Positions 44,470 to 55,195 of a stretch of 64,000 bases of DNA are shown piece by piece; the stretch's first letter is position 1, and each line of letters begins with the position of its first letter. Source of the DNA: Pollenia angustigena (taxonomy: Eukaryota > Arthropoda > Insecta > Diptera > Polleniidae); assembly GCA_930367215.1 (NCBI GenBank), contig OV884059.1, positions 36,509,882-36,573,881 of the forward strand. The letters are read 5' to 3'. The position numbers and the translations under genes were made by a program. Under the pieces are notes generated by a model. That model saw only the letters and a list, made by a program, of their open reading frames with translations, was not told where the DNA came from and ran no database searches.

Positions 44470-45945
44470 ATGAGTACAAGCAGTGAAACAACACTAAGAC
44501 AAAATGAAAGAAACGTTTACGTTTTAGTTAATGCAAATGAAAATAATGCAGAAATAAATAAAACAAAACAAAACAATATAAACTACCTAACGGCTAAGCC
44601 AATTACTCGAACACGTTCCCTCTCACCCTCGGTATTTACACAAACGGTGGATAGTGACTCATTAAAAAAACTACAACAAGATTTGGTGACAAGTGTTGCC
44701 AGGCCAGCAAGTATTGCCGTGACGTCAAAAACAAATTTAGTGGGAAATGATACCATGAACTCAAACACAAATGCAATGGAAAACCCCCCTGTAAAAAGTT
44801 GTCAAAAGCCTACAGTACAAGTTGGTATGGACAGGTACATAACAGTGCTTAAACGGGGACGCAGCCCTACCTCTGCAGCAGTTGCTTCGGCCTCAAAAGT
44901 ACCATCTTTTGATAAAATAAATACTCAAAATCGTTTTGCAATTCTGGAGGATGAATCCTCTGAAGCACCAAACGTCATTAAACCATCCAAGCCTCCCCCG
45001 ATATATCTAAGGGAGCAAAATTCAAATGAGCTCATAAAGAGTTTGATATCGGTGATAGGTGAAAATTCGTTTTACGTAGCGGCTATAAAGCGTGGAAGTA
45101 TAAACGAGACAAAAATACAAGTCAATAATGAGAATGATTTTCGCAAAATAGTAAACAACTTTGAAACGCTTAAAAAAAACTTTTATACCTACCAACTGAA
45201 AAGCAGTAAAGGTCTACAGGTAGTGATTAAGGGTATTGACTCATGTGTGGACCCAGAAGAGGTTAAAACATTCCTAGAAGAAAAAGGCTTCAAGGTAAAA
45301 CATGTAGTAAATATTAAAAATAGAGAAAAAATTCCCCAACCACTTTTTCGAGTGGAGTTTGAACCCGGCGACGTAAAACTTAAAAAAAACGAAACACATC
45401 CTATTTACAATTTAAAATATATTCTCTACAGAAGAATAACTATAGAAGAGCCGCACAAAAAAAATGGACCTGTTCAGTGCTTAAACTGCCAAGAATTTGG
45501 CCATACCAAGGCATACTGCTACTTACCCCCTGTCTGCGTAGTATGTGGTGAACTACACGGTACAGTTTCTTGCGATAAGTCTAAAACCGACCCCAACGTA
45601 AAAAAATGTAGCAACTGTGGCGGTAATCACACTGCCAATTATAGAGGATGCCCAGTATATAATATTGTCAAGCAGACGGTTGGACCGAAAACAAATACCC
45701 CTCAAATGCAGGTTGCAAATCAGGTAAACACAAATGCAATTCAAGCCCCCCAGCCTAGTAATAACAGAACCTCTTACGCTAACGTCCTAAAATCAAACCA
45801 TCAGCCAATGCAAGGTGCCTCGCCAAGTAATGATGAAACTCCGGTTTCTAATTTAAGTCGTTTAGAAAAAACCATGGAAACATTAGTGCAAACAGTAAAT
45901 AATTTTACGAACACAATGGGTAATATGATGCAGGAAATGCTTTGA
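44470..45945 (+). CDS. jockey ORF1 (Gag-like nucleic-acid-binding protein)
   Basis: 491 residues. The N-terminal third is Asn/Thr/Ser-rich and low complexity. The middle (about 185-330) fits the pre-C2HC region of insect LINE Gag proteins. Three zinc knuckles follow: CLNCQEFGHTKAYC (from 337), CVVCGELHGTVSC and CSNCGGNHTANYRGC (from 380). The C-terminal tail has a short heptad-like segment (LSRLEKTMETLVQTVNNF). ORF1 proteins coat the element RNA and carry it to chromatin. The start ATG at 44470 is the first in frame. The stop TGA at 45943 is 38 nt before ORF2. Confidence 0.95.
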   Translation: MSTSSETTLRQNERNVYVLVNANENNAEINKTKQNNINYLTAKPITRTRSLSPSVFTQTVDSDSLKKLQQDLVTSVARPASIAVTSKTNLVGNDTMNSNTNAMENPPVKSCQKPTVQVGMDRYITVLKRGRSPTSAAVASASKVPSFDKINTQNRFAILEDESSEAPNVIKPSKPPPIYLREQNSNELIKSLISVIGENSFYVAAIKRGSINETKIQVNNENDFRKIVNNFETLKKNFYTYQLKSSKGLQVVIKGIDSCVDPEEVKTFLEEKGFKVKHVVNIKNREKIPQPLFRVEFEPGDVKLKKNETHPIYNLKYILYRRITIEEPHKKNGPVQCLNCQEFGHTKAYCYLPPVCVVCGELHGTVSCDKSKTDPNVKKCSNCGGNHTANYRGCPVYNIVKQTVGPKTNTPQMQVANQVNTNAIQAPQPSNNRTSYANVLKSNHQPMQGASPSNDETPVSNLSRLEKTMETLVQTVNNFTNTMGNMMQEML

Positions 45946-45983
45946 ATGCAATCGATGTTATTGCAAGCTGTACTTAACAAACC

Positions 45984-48656
45984 ATGAACTGTTTAAAAAT
46001 TTGTTTTTGGAACGCAAACGGCATCCGCCAACATAAAAATGAATTAGAATACTTTCTTAAAAATAAACAAATTGATGTCATGATGATTTCTGAAACTCAT
46101 TTGACCTCAAGAAATACGTTTAAAATCAATGGTTATATACTATATGATACCAAGGACCCTCGGGATAGAGCTTGTGGAGGTTCTGCCATCTTAATAAAAA
46201 CTAGAGTCAAACACTACATTATGTGTGATCACCGTGAAGACTATCTGCAAGCAACGACTATTTGTGTTGAGGAGCTAAATCGAAACATAGTAATTTCTTC
46301 TTTATACTCTCCACCTAGATTTTCCATATCAGAAGGCCAATATTATAAATATTATAAATCATTAGGACCCTGTTTTCTGGCCGCTGGCGATTATAACGCT
46401 AAACATACCTTCTGGGGGTCACGACTTATAACACCAAAAGGTCGTGTTTTGTTTAACACAATCTCTAAAATGGGTTTAAATGTGGTCGCGAGCGGGCAAC
46501 CAACATATTGGCCTACTGATCAGCAAAAAATTCCAGATGTTATCGACTTTGGCGTGGTTAAAAACATCCCCACAGAAACGATTCATGTTGAAGCTTCCCT
46601 AGAATTATCATCCGACCACACACCTACAATTGTTACTATATCGAACCCAAATAGAATTGTATTTCCGTCAGGTTACTTAGCGACGCCAGCCACACAAATA
46701 AATTGGTTAAAATATAAAAAATTTCTCAGTGCCCATTGCACAGAAAATATTCCGCTTAGTACACCGGAGAATGTGGATCTCTCTCTTGTTAACTTTGACA
46801 GTTATCTTAAACTAGCTGTTCAACACTCCAGCGTTACCCTCAAAAAAATTAAAAATAATAAAATATGTTCTTCAGATGTCGAGCGGCTCTTGACTGAAAA
46901 AAGGAGAGTTCGAAGAGAGTGGCAACTTTACAGATCCCCGCAACTTAAGATTTTATTAAAAGAATGCACAAAAAGGCTAAGAAAGTTGCTACAGAATCAG
47001 AAAACGGCTTCTCTAGAAAAATATCTTAAGGAACTTGATGCAACTCCACAATCTGACTACTCATTATGGCGTGCAGCTAGAAATTTAAAAAGGCCAGTTA
47101 TATCTAAGCCACCATTAAGAAACTTGAATGGTAGTTGGGCAAGAAATGATAATGAAAAAGGAAACCTGTTTGTAAATCATTTGAAAAACGTTTTTACACC
47201 AAATATATCTCACAATATTGCGGTCGAGTTACCACCTGTTGATGCTAGAGCAGCTATTCCCCTCAGATTTGAGATAAGAGAAATCGAAAAGGCTATTTGT
47301 GACTTAAACACTAAGAAGGCACCTGGTATTGATAAAATCAGTAATAAAATGCTTTTGGAGCTACCTCGCATAGCAAAGAAAATTATTCTTTTTATTTTTA
47401 ATGCTATTTTACGCCTTGAATACTATCCTGAAAAATGGAAGGTTTCCTTAGTTACCATGATACCAAAGCCAGGTAAAGATCATACAAAAGTTGAGTCTTA
47501 TAGACCTATTAGCTTATTATCAAATATGTCAAAGCTGTTTGAGAAATTATTAGTTTCAAAATTAACACCAATTTTAAGTGAAAATAGATGTATTCCAAAC
47601 CATCAGTTCGGATTTAGAAGAAAACACAGCACAATCGAGCAGACTCATCGAATAGTAAATGTCATAAGAAAAGCATTTGAAGAAAAGAAATATTGCTCAG
47701 CACTCTTCATCGATGTTTCGCAAGCTTTTGACAAAGTCTGGCATGAAGGCTTATTACACAAATTGAAGCAAAATTTACCAGCAAACACACACAAGCTGCT
47801 AGAAAGCTACTTAGTCGGTCGTCAATTTATTATTAAAGAAGGAAATTTCTTAAGTTCACCTCAGCCCATTGCCGCTGGAGTCCCACAAGGCAGCATCCTG
47901 GGCCCCCTATTATACTTAATTTATACTTCGGACATGCCAACAAGCAACTTCACACAAACTTCAACATTTGCAGACGATACAGCTTTTCTAAGCGTCCACG
48001 AAAATCGTTATGAAGCATCGCGTTACTTACAGCATCATATATTTCAACTAGAAATATGGTTAAGACAATGGAGGATAATGGTCAATGAGCAAAAATGTGT
48101 ACATATAACATTCACTTTGCGCCGGGAATCTTGCCCCCCTATTACAATCAATAATCAAATAATTCCTCAACATTCGCATGTTAAATATCTCGGTATACAT
48201 CTGGATCGGCGATTAACGTGGAAATGCCATATAGAGGCAAAATTAACTCAAATGAAACTAAAAGCCATTAAAATTCATTGGCTTATTGGAAGAAATTCTG
48301 TCCTTAGTCTCGATTGCAAGCTTCTACTTTACAACTCTATCTTAAAGCCTATCTGGTGCTACGGTATTCAACTATGGGGCACTGCCTCGGCCTCTAATAT
48401 CGACAAAATTCAAAGGCGCCAAAATAAACTTCTTCGAATAATCACAGCCGCTCCCTGGTATGTTAAAAACTCAAACATTCATAAGGATCTCAATGTGCCA
48501 TTAGTGAAATCTATGATTACAAAATATGCAATAAAATATTTAAAAAGGCTTGAACAACACCCAAATCCACTAGCTCGAAATATTTTAAATCATGGCGGCC
48601 ACACTCGCTTAAGAAGAAGAGACACTGCAGCACTTACCCAATTAGATGAGCGATAA
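45984..48656 (+). CDS. jockey ORF2 (APE endonuclease and reverse transcriptase)
   Basis: 890 residues. Endonuclease domain 1-230: WNANGI at 9-14, ISETHLT with Glu37, AAGDYNAKHTFWGS, and the catalytic SSDHTP (Asp211, His212). Reverse transcriptase about 440-720: SYRPISLLSNMSKLFEKLL, GFRRKHSTIEQTH, ALFIDVSQAFDKVW (first Asp), GVPQGSILGPLLYLIY, FADD at 662-665 (catalytic pair) and KYLGIHLDRRLTW. The enzyme nicks the target and primes cDNA synthesis on the exposed 3' end. No stop or frameshift. No RNase H motif, as in jockey. Confidence 0.97.
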   Translation: MNCLKICFWNANGIRQHKNELEYFLKNKQIDVMMISETHLTSRNTFKINGYILYDTKDPRDRACGGSAILIKTRVKHYIMCDHREDYLQATTICVEELNRNIVISSLYSPPRFSISEGQYYKYYKSLGPCFLAAGDYNAKHTFWGSRLITPKGRVLFNTISKMGLNVVASGQPTYWPTDQQKIPDVIDFGVVKNIPTETIHVEASLELSSDHTPTIVTISNPNRIVFPSGYLATPATQINWLKYKKFLSAHCTENIPLSTPENVDLSLVNFDSYLKLAVQHSSVTLKKIKNNKICSSDVERLLTEKRRVRREWQLYRSPQLKILLKECTKRLRKLLQNQKTASLEKYLKELDATPQSDYSLWRAARNLKRPVISKPPLRNLNGSWARNDNEKGNLFVNHLKNVFTPNISHNIAVELPPVDARAAIPLRFEIREIEKAICDLNTKKAPGIDKISNKMLLELPRIAKKIILFIFNAILRLEYYPEKWKVSLVTMIPKPGKDHTKVESYRPISLLSNMSKLFEKLLVSKLTPILSENRCIPNHQFGFRRKHSTIEQTHRIVNVIRKAFEEKKYCSALFIDVSQAFDKVWHEGLLHKLKQNLPANTHKLLESYLVGRQFIIKEGNFLSSPQPIAAGVPQGSILGPLLYLIYTSDMPTSNFTQTSTFADDTAFLSVHENRYEASRYLQHHIFQLEIWLRQWRIMVNEQKCVHITFTLRRESCPPITINNQIIPQHSHVKYLGIHLDRRLTWKCHIEAKLTQMKLKAIKIHWLIGRNSVLSLDCKLLLYNSILKPIWCYGIQLWGTASASNIDKIQRRQNKLLRIITAAPWYVKNSNIHKDLNVPLVKSMITKYAIKYLKRLEQHPNPLARNILNHGGHTRLRRRDTAALTQLDER

Positions 48657-48821
48657 ACACCTATAAAAGTGAACATAACCCGTGATGAAGAAAATTTTGT
48701 CTGGCACTGGCAGGAGATAAAATAACGTATTAGGTTAAGATTTGATTAATTATTGTTAGTTCATATTTAATATATGAAGATTCAATAAAAAAAAATAATG
48801 ACAAAAAAAAAAAAAAAAAAA

Positions 48822-48833
48822 ATTCATGAATAT
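48822..48833. repeat. jockey target-site duplication, right
   Basis: ATTCATGAATAT immediately after the poly-A tract. Confidence 0.9.
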
Positions 48834-48838
48834 GGGGG

Positions 48839-49939
48839 CTAAAACTAAAATATCTTCATCACAGTTTATTAAAGCATATTCAACGTTATCTGATAGATCA
48901 GGCTCAAGCTTAGATTTTAGTAGGTGTTTATCTCGTTTATCAAATATAATCAGATCATCCGCCAGTTGTGGTTTTAAAAGTTTTGTATCTGTATATGACT
49001 TGATTACACTTTGAGGTAGAAGTTTAGGTATGTTCAATACATGTAGGATATCTATTGGGAAAAGTGTTTTGAGATCTTCTAAAATAAATTCAATAAGATT
49101 AATGTAACTACAACTTGGTAGTAATCTTCAACATTTGGGATGTGATTATTTCGTTCAAATCTTGTCTTTTCGATTGGAACCTCGATTTGAACGCAAATAA
49201 GTTTAACTTTTTCAAAAATCGCTTTAAATTGTTCTTCGGCTTTATTTATTTTTTCTTCAAGGCACATGATTAAAATTTTGATAAGGCTTGATCCTTTTTG
49301 AAGATCTATATCTTGCTTTTGTAAAATGATACTAAGTGGCTGTGTTACAATAAGTATCACACTTAATATGTATATTTCGCAAATAAATTCAAAAGTACTA
49401 ATAGAGTTCCTTAATATAAAGGTTGAGATACTCCCTTTCCACTCAGATATTTTCGTTTTCGCTTGGGATGATTATATTTAAAAAATTTTGTCGTTTCTTT
49501 AACCAGTGATACAACTTTTTGTATTAATGGGGCTTTATTGATTTTAGAAATTGAGTTGTTCGATTTATGGGAATAGCAAGACGTTTGTTTCGCATTTTTC
49601 GCTTTTCCAGAAATTTTGAACAGCTCCATTTTCTGCTGACATCAGAGGACACCCATCCGTTGCATATCCTACACAATTTTTTAGGTCAAGACCACAATTT
49701 GTCAAAGCTTTAACAACTATTGATGATAGTGCCTTCGCATCAATTGACACATCAACGTCATCAATATCTTTTGAAGCCTCTTCAAAGCCAATAAATTCTT
49801 CCCTAAAAGCTTTTTGTTGTATGTTGAAATATCTAAAAGATAAGGAAATCTGGCTTTTCACCGACAAATCCGTGCTTTCGACAAAAATTATCGAATAGAA
49901 TTTTGATTCATATAACACATACATACATAAATATTGCAA
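48839..49939 (-). pseudogene. hAT-superfamily transposase pseudogene (DUF4371-like)
   Basis: Pieces in order on the minus strand: FREEFIGFEEASKDIDDVDV with ALTNCGLDLKNCVGYATDGC (catalytic-core Asp region); then in another frame SCYSHKSNNSISKINKAPLI and VSLVKETTKFFKYNHPKRK; then LSIILQKQDIDLQKGSSLIK and FKAIFEKVKLICVQIEVPIE with TRFERNNHIPNVEDYYQVVV; then LNIPKLLPQSVIKSYTDTKL. The order and the ...VPIEKTR...ERNNH...YYQV block fit the TTF-type/DUF4371 hAT transposases. At least two frameshifts. The gene stops at the MITE/jockey block, and I see no continuation on the far side. Confidence 0.75.
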
Positions 49940-50284
49940 ATACTAAAACTTTTTTATAATTCAACCGCACGCATTATCAAGTAAAACGTTTAGTCTTTGG
50001 ATATAGATGGCACCTGCTGCGACTGAGTGTAGAATAATAAGTAATTGAATACGGTAAACTAGATGTCTCAGTGGAAATATCTAATAAATAACTATTAGGA
50101 TTAAGATTTAAATACTTATTGAAAATTTCGTTAGAGATTAAAAAAAAAAACCTTGCTGGGATTTCCAAAAATTTTGTACATTAAAAAAAAAATTATTATT
50201 GGGAATTCTTGATTATCCAAATTAACAAAACATATTTTTATAATTTACGGGGGGGGAAATTATTCCCCCCCCCCCCTGAATCCG

Positions 50285-50740
50285 CGCCTGGATCATATGA
50301 TACCCTACACCACAGTTTTAAAAAACACATCATGCTTATACATATGGATTTATCCATGTTTATAAACTTCATTAAAATCGGTTTAAAAGTTTGTGAGAGG
50401 CAGAAATTGACTCCTACGTACCTTTTTGAAAAACTGTATAACTTATGTGTCCATATAGATATTGATCTATATTTTAAATTCCATTAAAATCGGTTTGAGA
50501 GGCAGAAATTGCCCCATATCTCCCCTCGTGGTCCTATTTTTTTAAAAAATGCATCCCTTTTGTGTCCATAAAGATATGGTTCTGTCTATGTTTAAAATTT
50601 CATTAAAATCGGTTTGATAGTTGCTGAGAGGATGAAATTTCCCCCTATCTTCCCTCGTAGTCCTTCGATTTGGCCCATTTTCAATAGGCTTGGTCCTTGT
50701 ACCAATATTTTATTAAATTATCTCCAAAATTGCGACCTGG
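50285..50740. repeat. dipteran dispersed repeat, inverted relative of 3392-4040
   Basis: Repeated CATTAAAATCGGTTTGA and GAGAGGCAGAAATTG blocks, with CCCCTATCTTCCCTCGTAGT. Confidence 0.5.
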
Positions 50741-51400
50741 GGTCTAATCACCGCATTCGATATCGAGTCCACTATCGTATCGACTTAGATTTCGATACGA
50801 GTCAAGTAAGCAGATCACCGCATACGATTTACATATATCGAATCGAAATTGTTAGGCAAAATGTAATGATTCTCAAACATATGTTTTCAAAAGGTAAACA
50901 AATAAAATAAAAGCACATTGAACAGCATTTGTGCGCGAAAATTTTTTTATTTTTAAAAGAAATTGTGAAATGAATAGCTCATTTTTGTTTTGCTTATCTT
51001 CGTCTGATGAGGAAGAAAGCTGTATAATACGCATTAGAAAGGAGATAAGAGATAAAGCGCCCCTTTGTCTTTCCCGGCAGCAGCGTAATAGTGAATTTGC
51101 ATATATTTTTCGAAATCTTTGTAGTCATAATGCTTCTTTTCAGATTTAAAACAAGATTTCGACTGACAAAGGAAGCTTTCAGTTACGGGTTTTGTCAGTT
51201 AAATTTTTTTCACAGCCGTGCCGCTAAAGATTAAATTAGCAGCCACACATTCACTTTTGGCAAGTGGAAGTTTTCAACATTGTGTGGGAAATGACTACAT
51301 GTTAGGTTTAGGACAGAGCACGGCCTCTAAAATTGTAAGCCATGTGATACAGGAAATTGAAACTAAGCTTTATCCAAAACTTCGCCTGAACAATCTCATA
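50740..51400 (+). pseudogene. PIF/Harbinger transposase N-terminal fragment
   Basis: From 50985: SDEEESCIIRIRKEIRDKAP, then (frameshifted) RFRLTKEAFSY, then PLKIKLAATHSLLASGSFQH with CVGNDYMLGLGQSTASKIVS and HVIQEIETKLYPKLR. The RFRLTKEAF and LAATLSLLASGS-Q--VGNDY-LGL-QSTASK blocks are the region before and at the start of the DDE_4 nuclease in HARBI1-like proteins. Frameshifts occur and the catalytic part is missing after about 51395. The upstream GGGGTCTAATCACCGCATTC (50741) repeats as GATCACCGCATACGAT (50814) and may be the element's terminal region. It is a plausible relative of the source for the TWA-flanked MITEs. Confidence 0.82.
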
Positions 51401-51849
51401 CACGCATGGTCTATTTTTTTAACAAGTATAATATTTCTGGAGGTTGAAAAAAATTATTTTGGGCAACAACTTTTTTTATTGACTCAATAAACTTGGTTGT
51501 TGACTAAAAATTAAATTATTATACCAACAAACTTTTTTATCAATACCGCAAAAATCGTCATCGCAGAAAATTTAAAATTTATTTTATCAATGTATATTTT
51601 GTTTCTATGTATAGATAGATAGATAGATTAAATCAATTAAAACATTGTTTGAAACGGCAAAGTTTTTGATAATTTTTTTAATTAAAAAAAAAAAAAATAA
51701 TTTATTGAAAAAAATTCACAATTTTAAATTTTTACAATTTTTAGTAATCTATATAATCATTTTGGTAATAGGTACAAACTCAACAAATTGTTTGCTGGAT
51801 TTTTTCTGTATAGGATAACTTCAAGCAATTTGACACCAAATTTGTTCTA

Positions 51850-51975
51850 TTCTATTGAGTTTTTCGAAAGTGAGCGTGTTTTCAACAGACGAACAGACAG
51901 ACGCACATGGCTAAATCGACTTAGAATTACTCAAGGAGCTAGAATATATATACTTTATGGGGTCTGAGATGGCTA
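51850..51975. repeat. dipteran repeat fragment
   Basis: AGACGCACATGGCTAAATCG, then ACTTAGAATTACTCAAGGAG and a TATATATACTTTATGGGGTC block, a frequent dipteran intergenic repeat pattern. Confidence 0.4.
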
Positions 51976-52144
51976 AAAAAAAAGTTTCACGCGGAATTAC
52001 AAACTAAGGACATGCTCATTCACCACTTTTGATGATGGAGGGTGCACACACAAACACATCTGCCAGATCAAATGTATTTTCAATTTAAATTTTTAGTTCA
52101 AAATTAAATTTTTTGCCTATCTTTTTCATAAAATAGCCATATCA

Positions 52145-52338
52145 AGGCGAATTCATGTAAACGGTGGTGTCGATACTACAACAATTAACAACACCAAAAA
52201 CACAACAATGTATTTTGTTGCTGCTTTCGTTGGCCGATAAGTCAAAAACACAAGTAACTTTTGACATTCCTCTCTCTAATTAAAAAAAAAAAGTAGCACA
52301 GCTGTGTTTTCAACGCCACCTGAAAGTCAATTCGCCTT
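52145..52338. repeat. MITE with AAGGCGAATTC ends, copy 1
   Basis: AAGGCGAATTCATGTAAACG with GGTGGTGTCGA is mirrored by AACGCCACC and TCAATTCGCCTT. A shorter copy lies at 62453-62566. Confidence 0.72.
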
Positions 52339-52447
52339 GAGCCATATGATACATTTTTTTATAAGGCAATTAAAAATAATATTTTTTATAAAAATAAAAA
52401 TTGTTGACCAAAAATCAAATGCTGTTATCCAAAATATGCACTTAAGC

Positions 52448-52572
52448 AAAATGTACGTACACGTTTTTTTCTAACTAAATTTTGCCATCATACACAATGC
52501 TCTGTATTTTGTGCAGATAGGAAAAAAAATAAAGTTAAGTGAAATGCAGCTAAACGAAAAATACTGTATACT
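52448..52572. repeat. pogo-like element end
   Basis: CAGCTAAACGAAAAATACTG|TA is the mirror of TA|CAGTATTTTTCGTTTAGCTG at 59819. Only one end is visible at each place. Confidence 0.45.
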
Positions 52573-53405
52573 GTTTTAAACAAATTATCGTATCTAAGAC
52601 GATAGAACTGGATATCTTTAATGTTCTTATTTTATAGCTCTTTATTTTTATCGTCTTGTTGATATGAGGGTTCTTTTACAATTCGCGATGCATTATCAAT
52701 ACTTCCTCTATTATCAAGATCAAGCTTTATAATATCTTGCACGTCTGCGGAAGCGTGTTTAAGCTTTTAAGGTTTCTTTGCATTTGTAAGGAATTTTTTT
52801 ATTGCTTTTCGTTTATTTTCATTTTTTTTTATTCCAATTTTCTTCTGTTTCCATAGCTTCTATTAATTCATAGTCGTGCTCTTTAGATATTTGCAATAAA
52901 TCTGTATTTTTAGTATTGTTCTTATTCGATTTTATATATTTTTGACCATCTCTCTGTTGCGTGTCATACATAGGGATGAAACGATACCTCTAAGGTATCG
53001 ATACTTTTACTCGATGTGGTATCGCTCGTAAAGTATCGATACCTACTTAGTATCGTAAAAAAAGTATCGATACTTACTTGTATCGGTACTTGTATCGTTT
53101 GTATGATAAAAGAATAGAAAGCAGAATTTAAAAACTTTCTTATTAGTGTTTTAGTACTATACAATAAAATAAGAACTACGACCTATTAGAATTTTTCTGC
53201 AAAACGAAAAAGGGACAGGATTGAGACCACTTTTAGTTACCACCTAGTACCAATTTCCTTTCGAAAAATCTTTTTTATCTTAGAATAGAACGTTCAGGAT
53301 AACAACCTTCATTCACCTTTTATTATAGAAATCGACAATTTCGCTATGTATTTATTTTAAATGTTAATATGCATTTTTTTTTTTAATTAATAAATATATA
53401 ATAAA

Positions 53406-53845
53406 GGGTGGTACAACAATAATCCACGATGTTAATTGTGAGTCACACCTTAACGTCAAGTTCTTTGCGCAACTTAAATTTACCTTTCTTTGTTTCAGTA
53501 TTTGACAACTTCTATCATTGAGAGGTACACAATTGAGCAGCGCGTTAAGATTGTTTAAGCCTTTTACGAAAATTGGCGTTCAATCAAAATGCATTTCGTG
53601 CACATCGTGATTTTTTTGGTCAGCATAATCGACCAAACGTTTCCACAATCGGGAAACCGGGTCTGTAGGAAATGGGAAAGCATATGCTCATGCTGCCCAG
53701 TTAGTTCTGCGGCTGGCGGCGTTATTGGGTCTTCGGCCAAGCAATTACCGTGAATAGTGTTCGCTATCGCGAGATGATAACAGACTTTCTACAGCCAGAA
53801 ATTGACGAAATGGACCTAGACGATATGTGGTTTATAGCTGTTTAC
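53406..53845 (+). pseudogene. mariner-like transposase remnant with terminal repeat
   Basis: Begins GGGTGGTACAACAATAATCC, similar to the end at 19205-19250. Translated: RYTIEQRVKIV, FYENWRSIKMHFVHIVIFLV-type frameshifted helix-turn-helix (FFGQHNRPNVSTI), then after a deletion ASNYREYCVRYREMITDFLQ with PEIDEMDLDDMWF just before the second catalytic Asp. It ends where the inner hAT shell begins. Dead. Confidence 0.75.
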
Positions 53846-55195
53846 TAGGGATGCCAAACGGGACCAGGTTTTTTGAAACCCGGGATTCGGGATTTTTAAC
53901 TCAAAAAAACGGGATCCCGCGACGAATCGGGATTTTTTGGGATTTCATATATAAAAGCCAATTTGTTAAATTCATATACATAATTATAATTGATTTTTTA
54001 TGTATAAGTATTAAAAGAAATTAATTCACGTAGAAAATTAAACTCATTACAAAATAAAACAGTTTAATGTATTCTTTTAAAGTAATATGGAAGTATGTAT
54101 TATGTTTTAAAACTTATATTGTAAAAAGCTTCAAAAACAAATTAATGACGTCTGATAACACTATGCTAGTTGAAAAAACAGACAAGCCGAGCACATGGCG
54201 TTTTAACATAACTCTGGGACCCTGAATCCAGTGTTGGCCGCCGTTTTTTAGGTTGGCTCTGGTTTTCGATATATACCGTTATTTCGAAAATGGAAGCATT
54301 ACGCAAAAACGCTTTAGCTTATTGAAATAACTAAAAAAACCGAAATTGCGCAATAAAATTATAAAATAACTTCTTTCTTATTGAGGTCGGTCATACATTT
54401 AATCCCACTAGGAGCGTCTCCTGGGCATTTATGGGACTTTTTCTTCAATATATTTCTAGTCTGCATTGAACATTTTGTATGGGAGCCCCCTTAAGGAATA
54501 GAGATAGCGGGTAGGTATTTTAGAAATAAAAGATTGGGATGAAAAATAAAGTGGGGTCGGTCATACATTTGACCCACCTAGGGGCATCCTAGGCGCTGCA
54601 AGAATTTTATTATTATATTAAGAATTTTATTACACCGCCAACAATTAGGTTAAAATGCCAGGTGCCCAGCTTCTCAAAAAAAAAAAATTCAGTTTCTTGC
54701 ACAGTGTAATTGTTACCTAATTTTATTGCAAACATATGCTGCCGACGAAACCAATGTTCGCATTCAACACTTCTGGGTATCGTAAACAAATAGCTAAATA
54801 TATGCTATATGACAATATTTAATTTATTTTATTTCAAATATATATGCAAGTATTAATTTAAATAAAATAAATAAACTATAACAAATATGTGTGCAAAGGC
54901 CTTTGGAACCCCCTAAAGTTTTTAACACCTTTTTGCACAACTTGCTTTTTTCGTGCGCAGTTCTATTATCAATAACATAGAAAAAATGCCACACTTTCTG
55001 ATTTTGTTTTCGTGGTACAAAATGCATTGCATGCAATATTTTTTCACTTGTGACTTTTTTTGTAACCAGTTACAAATTAGGTTCATGGCCAGTATGATTT
55101 AATATTAAATTTTTGAATTTTTACTAAGCCCAAATCTCGGGATTCGAGACTTAAATTTGTAGAATAACTCCGGGATTTCGGGATCGGCATCCCTA
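53846..55195. mobile_element. inner hAT-ended shell
   Basis: TAGGGATGCCAAACGGGACC at the left and GGGATCGGCATCCCTA at the right, with CCGGGATTCGGGATTTTT-type subterminal repeats on both sides. Octamers CTGTTTAC (53838-53845) and GTGTTTGC (55196-55203) match at 6 of 8. The interior holds the repeats shared with 7838-8050 and 14041-14240; no transposase. Confidence 0.68.

Larger units (their letters stand above)
44096..48821 (+). mobile_element. full-length jockey-clade non-LTR retrotransposon
   Basis: 4.7 kb, bounded by a perfect 12-bp target duplication (44084-44095, 48822-48833). It has an untranslated leader, ORF1 (44470-45945), a 38-nt gap, ORF2 (45984-48656) and a 3' UTR with AATAAA (48784-48789) and about 19 A at the end. 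The layout (zinc-knuckle ORF1, APE endonuclease plus reverse transcriptase ORF2, no RNase H region) is that of the jockey clade. Both frames are intact and the flanks identical, so this is a recent insertion and possibly active. Elements of this clade carry an internal promoter in the first bases; none can be proved here. Confidence 0.95.
43985..48838. repeat. palindromic MITE split by the jockey element
   Basis: Left part 43985-44095 (TCCCTGTATTCATAAAAATA..., TCTATGAAAATTTTCC centre) and right end ATTCATGAATATGGGGG (48822-48838) are halves of a MITE like 35127-35243. Flanking TTA (43982-43984) and CTA (48839-48841) may be the decayed TWA duplication. The jockey element occupies the middle. 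Confidence 0.75.

Noticed and set aside
44583..44768. Minus-strand frames inside the jockey ORFs
   Set aside because: Antisense shadows of ORF1 and ORF2.
49079..49360. Candidate independent small gene (KINKAEEQFKAIFEKVK...)
   Set aside because: It is one segment of the frameshifted hAT transposase in order with its neighbours.
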